A model generated the notes under the pieces. The model was given only the letters and a program-made list of their open reading frames with translations, had not been told where the DNA came from and ran no database searches. The position numbers were made by a program, and so were the translations under genes. Of a DNA stretch of 64,000 nucleotides, positions 12,165 to 22,354 are shown piece after piece; position 1 is the stretch's first letter, and every line of letters begins with the position of its first letter. Source of the DNA: Ypsolopha sequella (Eukaryota; Arthropoda; Insecta; Lepidoptera; Ypsolophidae); NCBI GenBank assembly GCA_934047225.1, contig CAKOHE010000078.1:1-64000 (forward strand). Direction: 5' to 3'.

Positions 12165-12451
12165 GGGGATCTAAAAAGGCCGACTTGGGTGAATTATAAA
12201 ATGATTTGAAAGTAGGATAGAGTCAGAGTTTTTTCACGCGTGTAAAAGAGACGGCATTAGAACAGAATCATAATGTGATTCATGCAAAACGGCCTTTTTA
12301 GAGGACCTGGTCCTCCAAAAAGGCCGCTTTGGATGAATCATATTATGATTCTGTTGTAATGCCGTCTTTTTTGCACGCATGAAGAAACTCTGTCTCTATC
12401 CTACTTACAAATCATTTCATGATTCAATCAAGTTGGCCTTTTTAGGTCCCC
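12165..12451. repeat. Near loop-free hairpin, arms about 142 bp
   Basis: 12165-12306 is the reverse complement of 12310-12451 with few mismatches. The centre is GAGGACCTGGTCCTC. The outer words ggggatctaaaaaggcc and ggcctttttaggtcccc pair. Each arm also contains a shorter internal echo (aaggccgacttgggtgaat and aaggccgctttggatgaat), so the structure can fold in nested ways. A fold-back MITE is the simplest reading. Confidence 0.8.
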
Positions 12452-12795
12452 ATAACGCTAGATAAATAAGTTCCTTTTATATGCGTAGTTTTGTCAACAG
12501 ATGGCACCACATGCTGTTTGCATTCGTAAAATATATTTATTTATTTATTGTTATTCGATAACTTATCCGATACTTTATTACTTATTCTGCTATTCGGAGC
12601 GGATAAGAATACACCAAAAAAGAGATAACTAACATCGATCCAGCCGATCTTGAGTTATAAATGGTGTAACTAACACGACTTTGTTTTATATATTTAGATT
12701 TCCTTTTACAGTGTGTAATTAATTAATGTTTACTCCTTAGAGGAATCATTAGTTAGGAAATTTTACTACTTATTTAAATTATAACCTACTATCAT

Positions 12796-13085
12796 TATCA
12801 CTGTCACGATATGAATTTCCGAGGGGTGTCAGAGGTGTTGCCTTGTGTGAACTGTGAAAATGCAAGACACAATCCACACTCCGTACACCCGCGTTTCACT
12901 ATGATTATTACGTCCCGACGTGAAGGGTGGTAGTGGTATGCCCTATCACCTTTCTTCGGGCACAAATATACGCTTTTTAGGAATGCTGCAGGTTTTACGA
13001 AGTTACGAGGTTTTCCTTCACCGTTCAGCAAGTGGTAAGTATTAAGTAATACTATACTATACACATAAATTCCGAAAAACATTAA
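12796..13085 (-). mobile_element. SINE body, minus strand, lacking its tRNA head
   Basis: Words cgggtgtacgg, cttgccttcac-like spacing, the tail gtgacagtgata and the end tttttcggaatttatg match the SINE at 15700-15935 and its mirror at 38053-38340. Diverged to perhaps 70-75 percent. The tRNA-like promoter head is missing. Confidence 0.6.
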
Positions 13086-13089
13086 GGCG

Positions 13090-13470
13090 ATATGTAAAAG
13101 TTTAAGCGTCCCTGTTACTCCATATGCGAAAAAATCCTCAGTGCGACAGGGACGGATTCGTGGAAAAGTAGCAAAAAGTCGGTTTTATATGAATAAAAAA
13201 TGTACTAAAGTTGCTATCAAAATTTCGTTTAACCAGGTCCTAGATACCGTTAAAACCTATCTAATAAAATATAGTTGCAGTCTATATGTCATTCTAAATT
13301 GTGAAACCAGGAGAATTGGTGTCGAAAAGGACCTAATTTCAATAAATATTTCTATCGAGCCGAATTTCTCTAATCGCGTTTCTGTTTTAACAGATCCCTA
13401 GAAAAAGAATCCAAAAATAATATACTATTTTATCAAAATAGTACATTATTTACTGAAGTAGATATGCAAG
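13090..13470 (+). repeat. Dispersed repeat (long copy)
   Basis: Contains CCCTGTTACTCC, CAGTGCGACAGGGACGGATTC, AAAAAGTCGGTTTTATAT and tttctatcgagc. The same order occurs at 58625-59480, where a tandem MITE pair interrupts it. An 86-residue open frame here has no domain and is not taken as a gene. Confidence 0.65.
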
Positions 13471-13499
13471 TCCTTAAAGTGTCGATTTTTTTTCCTTGG

Positions 13500-13640
13500 C
13501 GCCTTAAGGTGGCTTCGTCGGAATAATTAGCAACTCGTTTCGTGGTCGTTGAAATTTCGAACAAAACCATATTGAAATCAAGTCCTTATCAGCTCGCACT
13601 GCACCATGGCTGTTACGTCAGTCGCTGTGGCTGACAAGTG
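13500..13640 (+). repeat. Fragment of the CGTAACAGCCAC repeat family
   Basis: Diverged copy of 24555-24690 (ccttaaggtggc, agcaactcg, tatcagctcgcactgcaccatggctgttacgtc). Confidence 0.5.
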
Positions 13641-13984
13641 CGAAAATAGCGTGTTTTTAATTTATTTTATCCAAAATAAAATTAATTTCCAAGAACTGAG
13701 AAAACCAAATCATTTTATATTATTTTGTCTAGAAGTTTATAAATTTTCATACTGTTTCGATAAAAACTGCAGCAGTTATGTTGTTACAAGTGAACAAAAA
13801 ATCGAGAAATAAGGGTAAACTTAGAATTTTATTGCTTCACTTTTGTATGTTATAATGAAATTCAGGAAAAACCACATCACTATTTATATCGTGTAGATTA
13901 CTATGTATTTTTCTTCTATTAAAAAATGCTATAGTTACAGTATAAAATGGTTACAAAGTTACTCAGTTCAAGGTCGTTGGCGTT

Positions 13985-14475
13985 GGGAGAAACCTTAAGG
14001 CCCTTACTATTGCCAAATGGGTACTTTCTAAAGCCTACTCCTCGTTTATGGCCAAACCAAAAATAATGAAAAAATGTATTATAAATAATCAACTCTTAGA
14101 CAACATATGCAACAGTTTTCTTTTTCATACCACCAAAACTTCTACATGAATTTGTTTTTTACTGAATTGTGTTTTTTGACCTCAAATTCCCTACTGCTCC
14201 TGAGTGGCTTGGCCGATTGAATTCATCTATGCTTTGATAAATAGATAAACTTTATAGCTATAAACATAACATAAGATTATTCAATCGAGTAATCACGTCC
14301 AAGTGAAAAGTATAATTTTCCCCTAATTCGCTCTATCAAGGACGCAGCGAGCGTCGTAACAGCCACTATGCATTGCGCGCTGATATTAACGTTATTTCAA
14401 TGTCGTTTCCGTTGATATTTGTAGTGACAAATATCGAGCTGCTAATTTGGCGATGGTAATCGCCTTAATGCATGC
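13985..14475 (+). repeat. Dispersed repeat, copy matching 39342-40250
   Basis: Shares long words with the right-arm copy in the same orientation, although the arms themselves are inverted: ccttactattgccaaatggg, ttctaaagcctactcctcgt, gacgcagcgagcgtcgtaac. It therefore inserted independently or was locally inverted. It shows the empty site for the Harbinger-like insertion at 39551. Confidence 0.75.
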
Positions 14476-14870
14476 CTGGCCGCGGATTGAACCTAGCTCT
14501 TGAGATTGACAGGCCAGCGTACTACCGCTTGAGCTACCGCCGTGCCGGATGTGACGTGGAATGTCAACTCAGGCGTGACTTAGTTCAACGATAGACCTAG
14601 GATGGTGCATTTAGATGTAGTTTATAGTTAAAAAAAGAGGACAACTTACATTTCCTGGTTGATCAACAGACTTTCCAACACAATGTTCATTGTTTGTGTT
14701 CCAGAGGCACAATTTTTGCTTTATAATATTTGGCTGTAAAAAAGATACATGCAATGCATCTCCCACCCAAGCTATGAATCCCCGAGACGGTGTCAGAGAT
14801 ATTTCCAAGTATGGACTATGAAATGCAAAGCACAGTCCACACTTGTATACCCACATTAAGGCGCTTGAGA
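14476..14870 (-). mobile_element. tRNA-headed SINE remnants, minus strand
   Basis: 14478-14558 on the minus strand carries an A-box-like GGTAGCTCAAGCGG and a B-box GGTTCAATCC, the internal Pol III promoter of a tRNA-derived SINE. 14755-14870 resembles the SINE body. It is not taken as a tRNA gene because the acceptor stem does not pair. Confidence 0.5.
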
Positions 14871-15086
14871 CCTTCAAATACTGCCAGATGGGTACTTTCT
14901 AAAGCCTACTCCTCGTTTACGGCTAAACCAAATGACTTGAAAAAAATATATATGAAGCAATAACTCTTTAAAAATATTTGCAACAAATTTTGGTTTCGTA
15001 CGATCAAAACCTCTGTATTAAAAAAAAAAAAACTGTATGATTTTTTTTGGCTTGAATTCCCTACTCCTCCTAATCTTCTATGACGT

Positions 15087-15434
15087 TTGGAAATATTTAC
15101 ACGCCAAAAAATTCAAAATCTGTTTAACTTTAAATGCAACATATCTCAAATAAATCCAGTAACTTTTTCTGTTAAAAATATCGAAATATGTAAGATTTCA
15201 AGGTCAAAGGCTAAGAGGTGCTCTGCGCGGGCGCAGGCATCAGTCATGCAGTGGCGTTCAGACGGGGAGGCTGTGTCACTCGTTGCCACGTACCGCACCC
15301 TGGCGTCTGATGACATGTTTGCGAAAATATTTATAAGGATTTTTATTTGTGTGCGTTCAGAGAGTACTTTCGGCAATGGACTTAGTTATTTAGAGGATAA
15401 ATTGCGCTGTGAAGTTCGCGCGTGGACGCTATAA
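15087..15434. other. GC-richer block with open frames on both strands, conserved on both arms
   Basis: 15180-15430 and its mirror 38560-38800 keep open frames on both strands (plus-strand frame with the words MQWRSDGEAVSLVATYRTLA). I recognise no family. The conservation follows from the arms being recent copies and is not proof of coding. Which strand, if any, is expressed cannot be decided here. Confidence 0.3.
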
Positions 15435-15508
15435 TAAACTAGAAGTTTGACGAGTTAGCAAAGAACTTTTTTTATAAAAAATATAAATATATAATGTGAT
15501 TGAGAAAA

Positions 15509-15571
15509 ATGTCACGAAACCTAAAACAAGAAAGAAGCGGCTACAAAAGCTTTGAAAATACATGCAGTAAA
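15509..15571 (+). CDS. Candidate first exon of an arm-borne mini-gene
   Basis: ATG at 15509 opens 21 codons (MSRNLKQERSGYKSFENTCSK) that end at AAA followed by GTAAGT, a strong donor. The mirror copy (ATG at 38472, minus) has a different frame because of a one-base difference and stops after 15 codons, reading MPRKPKTIKKRLQKL. At least one arm is therefore broken if this is coding. A short basic peptide is all that can be described. Confidence 0.2.
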
Positions 15572-15652
15572 GTAAGTAGGTACCTAATATAATCTACCTA
15601 CACAATCATTATCCATAGTTGAGTAGATATGAATAATTACTGGTAACAATTA

Positions 15653-15935
15653 TATTAGCTCATGGGTAGAACGCAGGCCTCTCAATTTTGAGATCCAAGT
15701 TCAATCCCCGGTCGGGCATGCACCAAGGAGTTTTTCGGAATTTTTGTGCATAGTATTTACTAATACTTACTACTTGCTGAATGTTTTGTGCCCAAAGTCA
15801 CTACCAACCACGTTGGGACGTACTTATCGTCGGTGAAACGCGGGTGTACCAAGTGCGGACACACTCGGAACACCTCCAAAACCCGTCCCCGGGGATTCCT
15901 ATCGTGACGATATATACCTAATTATTATTATAAAC
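15653..15935 (+). mobile_element. tRNA-derived SINE, fairly complete
   Basis: Head with AGCTCATGGGTAGAAC (A box) and AAGTTCAATCCCC (B box), then a body with cgtcggtgaaacgcgggtg and cacactcggaacacctcc, and a tail ending CTATCGTGACGATATATA. A mirrored copy at 38053-38340 belongs to the other arm. Diverged relatives are at 12796, 14755 and 33425. Confidence 0.8.
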
Positions 15936-16233
15936 TATAAGCAACAATTCACGCAAAAAACGTTACTCAAAATTTTGTTTTTACTTCTATCCAGCTAAAT
16001 AAACTACCCAAGTATCAAGGCTCGAACTATGTATATGGTTTAGCTCCGCTTCCGACCTGTTTTTTTTTTTTGGACCGAATCACTATTTGAAATACTTGTT
16101 TTAGTTCATTTCAGAAGAATATGTCCCAGGCAGGCATATCAAATCCGTGGTATTTATACCTGTAATATTATGTAGAGATAGTTGAATAACTAGAATTGTA
16201 GGTATAATACATATAATTGATATATTATTTCAG

Positions 16234-16313
16234 GGGTATCTAAAAAGAGACCACCAGAAACAGAAGGCAAAGAAAATAATCCGACAAAATCTGCAAAAAA
16301 GACTAAGTACTGA
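16234..16313 (+). CDS. Candidate terminal exon, basic C-terminal tail (left arm)
   Basis: TATTATTTCAG precedes the block. Reading with two carried bases gives VSKKRPPETEGKENNPTK then SAKKTKY and a stop at 16311-16313. The mirror at 37706-37785 has the same acceptor, length (80 bp) and stop; only one residue differs. A second frame (phase 0) is also open in both arms. The lysine-rich tail would suit a nuclear protein, but no family is recognised. Diverged relatives with matching acceptors lie at 36079 and 36373 on the minus strand. Confidence 0.3.
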
Positions 16314-16374
16314 AAAGTTTATTCGGGTAGAGCTGACAATATATTAATTCAAAATAATCTGTGCATGTAACCTG

Positions 16375-16745
16375 TAATGTCATTCCATCCATCCATCAGC
16401 CTCGTTCGTCCACTGCTAGACATAAGCCTTTCCAGGACTTTGTCATTCCCGGTGGTCATCCTGGAAGAATTGCCCATACTCACACATGCTGGGCAGGTGG
16501 GTTGGTGAGCGCGGTGCCGGAACCCTCGCACCAGTGACGCCGCTGCCCGTTACCAGTCTGTTCCATATAAGGCCCGGCTATAAGGGATGGATATACCGCC
16601 ATCCATCGGTCCCAGGCATGGTGGGCCTCCTGGTTTTTTGCCTGTGAGCTGTCCTCTTACTCTCCCCTGAATTACTTCGAGGGGGTCTCCAAGTAAGATG
16701 GTGGTACCTCCACAGTCGAGCCCGGCATCAGCTCTACCACCTATC
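16375..16745 (-). repeat. Common lepidopteran retroelement-derived repeat
   Basis: Contains CGTCCACTGCTAGACATAAG, gcccatactcacacatgctg, gcaccagtgacgccgctgcc and gggtctccaagtaagatggtgg. Further copies are 23515-23700, 33890-34210 and the mirror 37266-37640. Open frames of 60-65 residues occur in several copies but look like repeat sequence rather than genes. Confidence 0.7.
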
Positions 16746-17056
16746 AAATATCATTTTCATTGAAATTATGTAATGTCATTGAAATTTAGTAAATATTTAG
16801 GGTGCCAACAAACGAACATCACTTTCAAAACGGTAGCCGTAGACAACGGTAGGTAACTACATATGTCGAACCATGTTGGCGATAGCCATCGACTACCATC
16901 GAACAATGATAGTGAGCGTCAGCTATTGGTTGCATTCGACGCGCCGACGCAGCCAAACAGCGCCGACTGCACTCGATTGATGGTATTGTCAGCGTTGTAT
17001 GGTCGACTGCAACCGACGGTTGACGCTAACGTCATTCGGTGGCAATTTATAGTATA
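16746..17056. repeat. Inner end of left arm with GTTG/CAAC-rich palindromic words
   Basis: Holds recurring words gtcgaccat, atggttcgac, cgatggtagtcgatgg, acgttagcgtcagc in both orientations. The mirrored copy is 36960-37250. A diverged piece occurs at 35205-35250. It may be one end of a larger non-autonomous element. Confidence 0.5.
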
Positions 17057-18857
17057 CAGGGTGGAAAGAATTTAAGGGCCCTGGAGGGGAACTACCTTCA
17101 ATCCTTTAGTTAGCTCATTTTACTGGAAGGAAACATTCCTTTATTTTTTAAAAGAAACAAAACTGCATTCAAAGATCTTCTAAAATTTGCTTGTCTCACC
17201 CGGGAACTAAACCAACAAAAAAATGAAAAAAATAAACCCTCGCTATTTTATTATACGAATCGGTAGGATTATTGTTCAGGATAAAATTTGTCTACTAAAC
17301 TAAAGTCTTACACTCATCTGTTGTACGAGATACCCATGAAATTGAATATTTATTACAAGTTCTTTATTAACAATACCTAGTACTGTTCACTTGTAAAGTA
17401 ATAATGATACGCCATTATAACACAATGACAGCACGGAATGAAAGCAAAACAAAACAAAATTTGAAATTCAAACGAATACTTTTATCGATTTTAAAAATGT
17501 TGAAAGTTATGGTTCGAATTTCAAATTTGTTGCTCCGCGTTGCAAAAAAAATACGTTCCTTTTTTAAAATTTTCGTCAGTACGCCTAGTGCAAGAAGTAA
17601 TAAGTCTTCAACAAGGTACTTAAGATAAATAACATTAGCAAGCTTGTACTTCATACAATGTCTTTGGATGTATAGTGCGCGCCAATCTTTAAGTCGTCTC
17701 TGAGTGAGTTACGAGTGCAAGCTTGCGCAGGTACAGTCAAGGAAACAATAATATCAACGGTTGATTATTAAATATTTACTATAATTGGGAAGGTGTACTT
17801 GTTGTACCTAGCTATTTAATTATTTATTTATTATTTTAGCGCAATCTTAAGTATATAAATAAAACGCATTAATATTAAAAATAAGTAAATTTATAATGTA
17901 CAAATATAGGCAAATACGTTGTTACTTTTATTTAGAGAGGTGAGACACCATCTATAAAAACTGGTTCCCTACTTGAAGAAGGAAGATTTTCGTCCGAATC
18001 ACTATCGTCTGTAGAATTTTCGTCCTCCTTAGTGTAGTCGTCGGGTCCATTGTCATTGTCACTGACTTCAATAATTATTAAAACGCTATAACGTCCGCGA
18101 GGCATAACAACAACAATAAACTTTAACAAACTAACTTCAACAACACTTTAATAAAAATAAATCAACAAAACAACAAATAAAGGCAACAGAAACAATAAAC
18201 TATAACAAACAGGTTCAACGATTAACTTAATGAATCATAGAATTTTTTCCTCGAAGGTACTTTTCATGCAATGCGCGCATGTGTAGTGTACGGACGTAGC
18301 ACTAACACTAACGCATAGTGTTGACACCTGCTGAACGGCGAGCGGGGGGTGTGGTGCGGCACGCAGGCGGGTGTGCTCCGCGCCCTCGCTCCTGTAACGT
18401 CCCCCTGACACCGTAAAACGGCTTATGCGCCGATTCTTGGGGCTAGCTTCAGAGGCGACTAAAAGATTGGCGCGCACTGTAAGAGAGATAAGAAAATTAT
18501 AACGTGTCATTTACTTGTTACAAGTTAACAGTACTAGGTATTGTTAACAAAGAACTTGTAATAAATATTTAATTTCATGAGTATCTCGTACAACAGATGA
18601 GTGTAAGACCAAATGTTTATTAGACAAATTTTATTCTGAACAATAATCCTACCGATTAGTATAATAAAATAGCGAGGGTTTATTTTTTTAATTTTTAGTT
18701 GGTTCGATTCCCGGGTGAGACAAGCGAATTTCAAAATATCTTTGAATGCAGTTTTGTTTCTTTTAAAAATTAAAGGAATGTTTCCTTTCAGTAAAATGAG
18801 TTCACTAAAGGATTTAAGGTAGTTCCCCTCCAGGGCCCTTACATTTTTTCCACTCTG
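17057..18857. mobile_element. 1.8-kb DNA transposon-like element, TA target, 350-bp inverted ends
   Basis: Ends are CAGGGTGGAAAGAATTTAAG and its reverse complement-like TTACATTTTTTCCACTCTG. Inverted ends extend about 350 bp (17057-17405 with 18515-18857). Each end is flanked by TA (17055-17056 and 18858-18859). The other arm shows the empty site, reading TATAGAATA without an insert, so the TA duplication is directly supported. A TA target fits the Tc1/mariner or a related superfamily. No DD(E/D) transposase frame is visible, so it is non-autonomous. Confidence 0.85.
17932..18129 (-). CDS. Short acidic open frame inside the TA-flanked element
   Basis: 65 codons from ATG at 18129. The C-terminal half is strongly acidic and serine-rich (for example DENSTDDSDSDENLPSSS) and ends SPL before the stop. 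An AG just upstream of the acidic part (ATTATTGAAG) could be an acceptor, in which case only the tail is exonic. 18250-18500 nearby is GC-rich and open on the minus strand too. It may be captured host sequence or a decayed element protein. No family recognised. Confidence 0.25.
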   Translation of the reverse strand: MLKFIVVVMPRGRYSVLIIIEVSDNDNGPDDYTKEDENSTDDSDSDENLPSSSREPVFIDGVSPL

Positions 18858-18864
18858 TAGAATA

Positions 18865-19690
18865 CCCAAGTAACAATTCATTCGGGCCTAGGTTGTGAAA
18901 ACTTCCTTTAGTTTGTATTTGGGTCGCAAAAAGGTTAATGCTTTTCTATCTAGGCATAATAAGTACTTGAGAATGATTATTAAGTTCTAAAACTAATTGT
19001 TTATCATAACAACCTTTAAGCCGTTGACAAGAGTTTAAATTAACGTTATTTTGACTTGTGTTTCACGACCTTAAAGTCCTAGGATCTTATAGTTGTTGTA
19101 GACTCTTGATTAGGTTCTGGAGAGGCTAGGATTATGCTTAAGTGAGATCTAAAGGTTAAATTTTTAACTTTGATATAACCACAAAGCTATGGAATGTTGA
19201 AATTACTTAAAAGTTATTTCTAAAACCTATCTAAAGCCTTTAGGCTGTAAAAAAGTTGTCTCTGCAAACAAATTAGGACTGCATGGTGAAAACCAAGACC
19301 AAAAAGCTATAGTTCAGAGCTGAAGGCATGATTTATGTCCTACAAGAATATTTGAAAGCTTTAGAGGCATTCTCAAATATTATCAGTTGTCTCCGCGAAT
19401 TCAAATTACGATGTCTTGCAAATTGAACCAACACAGGGTGATTTCAAAAAAACGGAGTGGAAATTTTAAACGGAAAGTGCGGAAAATTTCCTACGAATAA
19501 TGAAGCGGTTAGTATATATTATTAGGGTTCCGTACCTCTAAAGGAAAAAAACCGGTCAAGTGCGAGTCAGACTCGCATACCTTGGGCTCCATATTATGGA
19601 TGAAAAATTTAATTTTGTCATTTTTTTCAACCGCTTTAATTGTCCGCTTTAATAATCTATACGTAAACACATATTACCATGATTTTTTTC
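18865..19690 (+). mobile_element. Repeat with CCCAAGTAAC terminus, plus copy
   Basis: Starts CCCAAGTAACAATTCATTCG and is the inverted counterpart of 9770-10693. It runs into a GGGTTCCGTACC / GTGCGAGTCAGACTCGC block from about 19530. Flanked on the left by the TA-element target sequence. Confidence 0.65.
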
Positions 19691-20720
19691 ATATTTTTCA
19701 GTCTACAAGTTTAGGAGATAAAGGGGGGGGGAACATACAATTTTTTATGATTTTTCAAGGATTTCTCGAAATAGATGCAAATAGCCAAACTATAAATTTT
19801 TACAATAAACTTTTTAATACCTACAATTTGATACCCATAATGTATTTTTTTAAAAATTATTTTTATTTATTATAATTCTTTTTTTATATTTTTCGCTATT
19901 GTTCAATTTTTTTTACCGCTATAGTTTTCCTGTAATTAGCCAGCTATGATCTATAATTGTAATTTTTTCATATTTTTCGGTCCACCGGTTTCGGGGATAA
20001 AGAGCCCCCTCTTTATCATACATATTTTTGTGTTTTTTTTCAAGATTTTTCGAAACTATTGAGAATAAATATAATAAAAATATATGTTTATACAATTAAA
20101 TTTTCAATATCTACAATTTGATATCCGTATTGTATTTTATAAAATATTTTTTTTTATGTATTATACTTATCTGTATATATAAAATTCAAAGTCCTGACTG
20201 ACTGATATATCAACGCACAGCCTAAACCGCTAGTCCTATGGACTTGAAATGTTGCACAAAGATACCTTATATAGTGTTAGCATCCAATAAGAAAGAATTT
20301 TTCAAAATTCACCCCCTAAGGGGGTGAAACGGGTGTCCAAAGTTTGTATGGGAAAACAAGATTAGTTAGATTATTTTATTCGAGACTTCACAAGAGTACT
20401 CCTATCTATAAATGAGTAAACATGTATGTCAGGTTTTTTCCGAATTCAATCCCTAAAAGGGGGAAATGGGGTGACAAATTCTGAAAATCAACATGGGTAT
20501 CGTTTGTATGGTTTATCGGGTCGCTGATTAAGAATACAACAACTATTTCTAAGTGCAATGTAGTGGACGTGAAATACCATCATCCCCTCTTGGGGTGCGA
20601 TGGGGTTGAAATGTGTAGATATCAATATGGGTGTCGTTTTTATGGTTGAAATTTAATATAGTAGACATGAAAATTCTTGAAAGTATGTGTGATAGAGCAA
20701 TCGGCTGTAACAGACGGACA
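19555..20720 (+). repeat. Lepidopteran interspersed repeat blocks
   Basis: 19555-19870 follows the order of 1320-1605. 19900-20070 repeats the same motif order (ttttcggtccaccggtttc, gataaagagcccc). 20180-20640 contains CTGACTGACTGATATATCAA, cccctaagggggtgaaacggg and similar words repeated about every 130 bp. 20690-20735 has agacggacagacagacagcc. No gene. Confidence 0.65.
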
Positions 20721-20737
20721 GACAGACAGCCACAGAA

Positions 20738-21000
20738 GTGATAGAATAGAATAGAATATGAATAGAATATTATTAATTTATTTCGCAAGAAGGGAGTACA
20801 GTACAAGTTACAAGAATTTAAGCTTAAAATCTAAGATACACATAAAGTACTAATAACAAATGTACGCTGTTATCCTAGATAGGATTTTACGCCTGTAGAA
20901 AGGAATAACAGCCCCGTTTCCTTGGAGGACAGAATGGGGTAAAAAAAAAAACATAAGTACTTAGTTAATAGGCTTAACAATATTAACTAGTTATAGGTAA
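20738..21000 (-). mobile_element. 3' end of a CR1/jockey-like LINE, minus strand
   Basis: On the minus strand the block ends AATAAATTAATAATATTC followed by (ATTCT)n, the short tandem tail typical of this LINE group. The 3' UTR-like part has no open frame. Confidence 0.5.
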
Positions 21001-21047
21001 AAGAGAGAGAAAAAGCTATGTAAATAAAGGTATAATTTAAGATGTTA

Positions 21048-21048
21048 A

Positions 21049-21081
<33 letters not shown>
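21048..21081. repeat. (TA)n microsatellite
   Basis: About 17 uninterrupted TA units. Confidence 0.95.
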
Positions 21082-21086
<5 letters not shown>

Positions 21087-21756
21087 CCCGTAAGCAATCT
21101 GGCACCCTCTGAAGGAAAAAATGCATTCAAAGTGGCGTCTACCGGCATTGGACGTCCGCATAACGGACGCCACTTTTTTCAACACTTGTACTTGTGTCCT
21201 ATTGGTCCTAGCCAGCTGTAGAATAAAAATCGATGGAAGCCAAAATGTTGATCAATTGGCTAGAATTGTATAATTAAAAGTTCCGGAAGAATCCGCAGTG
21301 GTGGTGTGGCGCTGTTGTAGCACGTATATCTACAGTCGTATACTTTGATTATTGTTTGACGACGGAATCGCGTATTTGGCTTCCGCAAATTGCAACGTTG
21401 CCAGCTAGCTCAATTTGTTTGCAGGGTCGATTTCCAATGAGCGGTAAAGTTTTTGAATTTAAAATATCAGTGCGGCCCAAAGGATGAGTAAGAAGCAGTC
21501 TAAAAAAAGTATCGAAAAACTTCAGCTGTACAAATTGATATGCGCAAAAAATATTTTTTTTATGTAAAACATTGAGCAAATGTTATTGATTGACATGGTA
21601 CTTGAGCAATAATGATGCGATCTAGATTTTCAAATGTTTGCCTAGAAAATTCCAATATAATAACAAAAACTTTCCACTACCCTTACAAGTTACAAATAAT
21701 ATAATTATTTAAGTGTTTTTTAATTCTGTTTTTAAAAATAACAATAAATGAACGTA
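21082..21756. other. Unassigned sequence with a small hairpin
   Basis: AAAGTGGCGTC at 21130 pairs with GGACGCCACTTT at 21164. A 76-codon minus-strand frame (21349-21579) has no domain. Otherwise nothing recognised. Confidence 0.35.
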
Positions 21757-21804
21757 CCATAGCCCAGTGGCGGCTTTGGCCCTCAAAACTGACTGAGGCG
21801 CCAA

Positions 21805-21870
21805 AAGGAAAAAAAGGCCAAGTGCGAGTCGGACTCGCGGTATTATGGTCCCGTACTTTGGAAATTTATA
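21805..21870 (+). repeat. Fragment of the GTGCGAGTCGGACTCGC repeat
   Basis: AAGTGCGAGTCGGACTCGCG followed by a degraded GGTCCCGTACTTTGG word, nested in the hAT element. Confidence 0.6.
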
Positions 21871-21980
21871 TATATTCAAGTACCTTCCTTTTTTTGTTCT
21901 TTTCTTGTCTACTTGCAAGTTACTTGTAAATAAACTTGGTAATTTAGTATAGACTGAACTTAACTGATGTATACAACGTG

Positions 21981-22229
21981 TAACAGAAAGGTGTAACCAT
22001 ATTTGAAGAGCTTTTTCAGTCAATGGTATAGGACAACTTTTATTATGGAACGAACTCCGAATGTCGAAAAAAAAAATTTTTTTTCACAGAAAAATGCAAT
22101 GCCGCTCGGCTGAAATGTATGGAAGGGCAGATTTTTTTTGAGATTTCAGGATTGGCTCCATAGTAAAAGTTGTTCTATACCATTAACTGAATAAGCTCTT
22201 CAAATATGGTCACTTACACCTTTCTGTTA
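21981..22229. repeat. Fold-back MITE nested in the hAT element
   Basis: TAACAGAAAGGTGTAACCAT at the left pairs with the mirror word at the right end, and inner words (atatttgaagagctttttcag, tatggtatagaacaac) pair as well. Arms about 70 bp. TA at both ends suggests a TA target. Confidence 0.75.
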
Positions 22230-22354
22230 AACCTTGTACTTATAATAGATAAAAATCTCTCAGACTTTTTGTTTTCATCATTCATATCACATTATAATAT
22301 GATAAATTATATGATGGAACCAACAAAACAAATGTGTCATTAAGTCAATAGTCA

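Larger units (their letters stand above)
6137..17056 (+). repeat. Left arm of a 10.9-kb inverted duplication
   Basis: Bases 6137-9720 are the reverse complement of 44303-47796, and bases 14883-17056 are the reverse complement of 36958-39122. In stretches compared by eye (for example 7230-7440 against 46490-46700) differences are only a few percent. The outer edge begins exactly at CCCAAGTAACTTTTAAGG, whose mirror ends the right arm. The inner edge is at TTATAGTATA, where a 1.8-kb element is inserted. The middle 5.1 kb (9720-14883) has no counterpart in the right arm and carries its own insertions. Confidence 0.85.

Noticed and set aside
15146..15376. 76-codon minus-strand protein mirrored at 38604-38834
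   Set aside because: Both strands are open over the block, the differences between arms do not favour either frame, and no family is recognised. Kept only as an unassigned block.
16550..16747. 65-codon frame that is nearly identical at 37272-37469
   Set aside because: The conservation is explained by the arm duplication, and the sequence belongs to a common retroelement-derived repeat.
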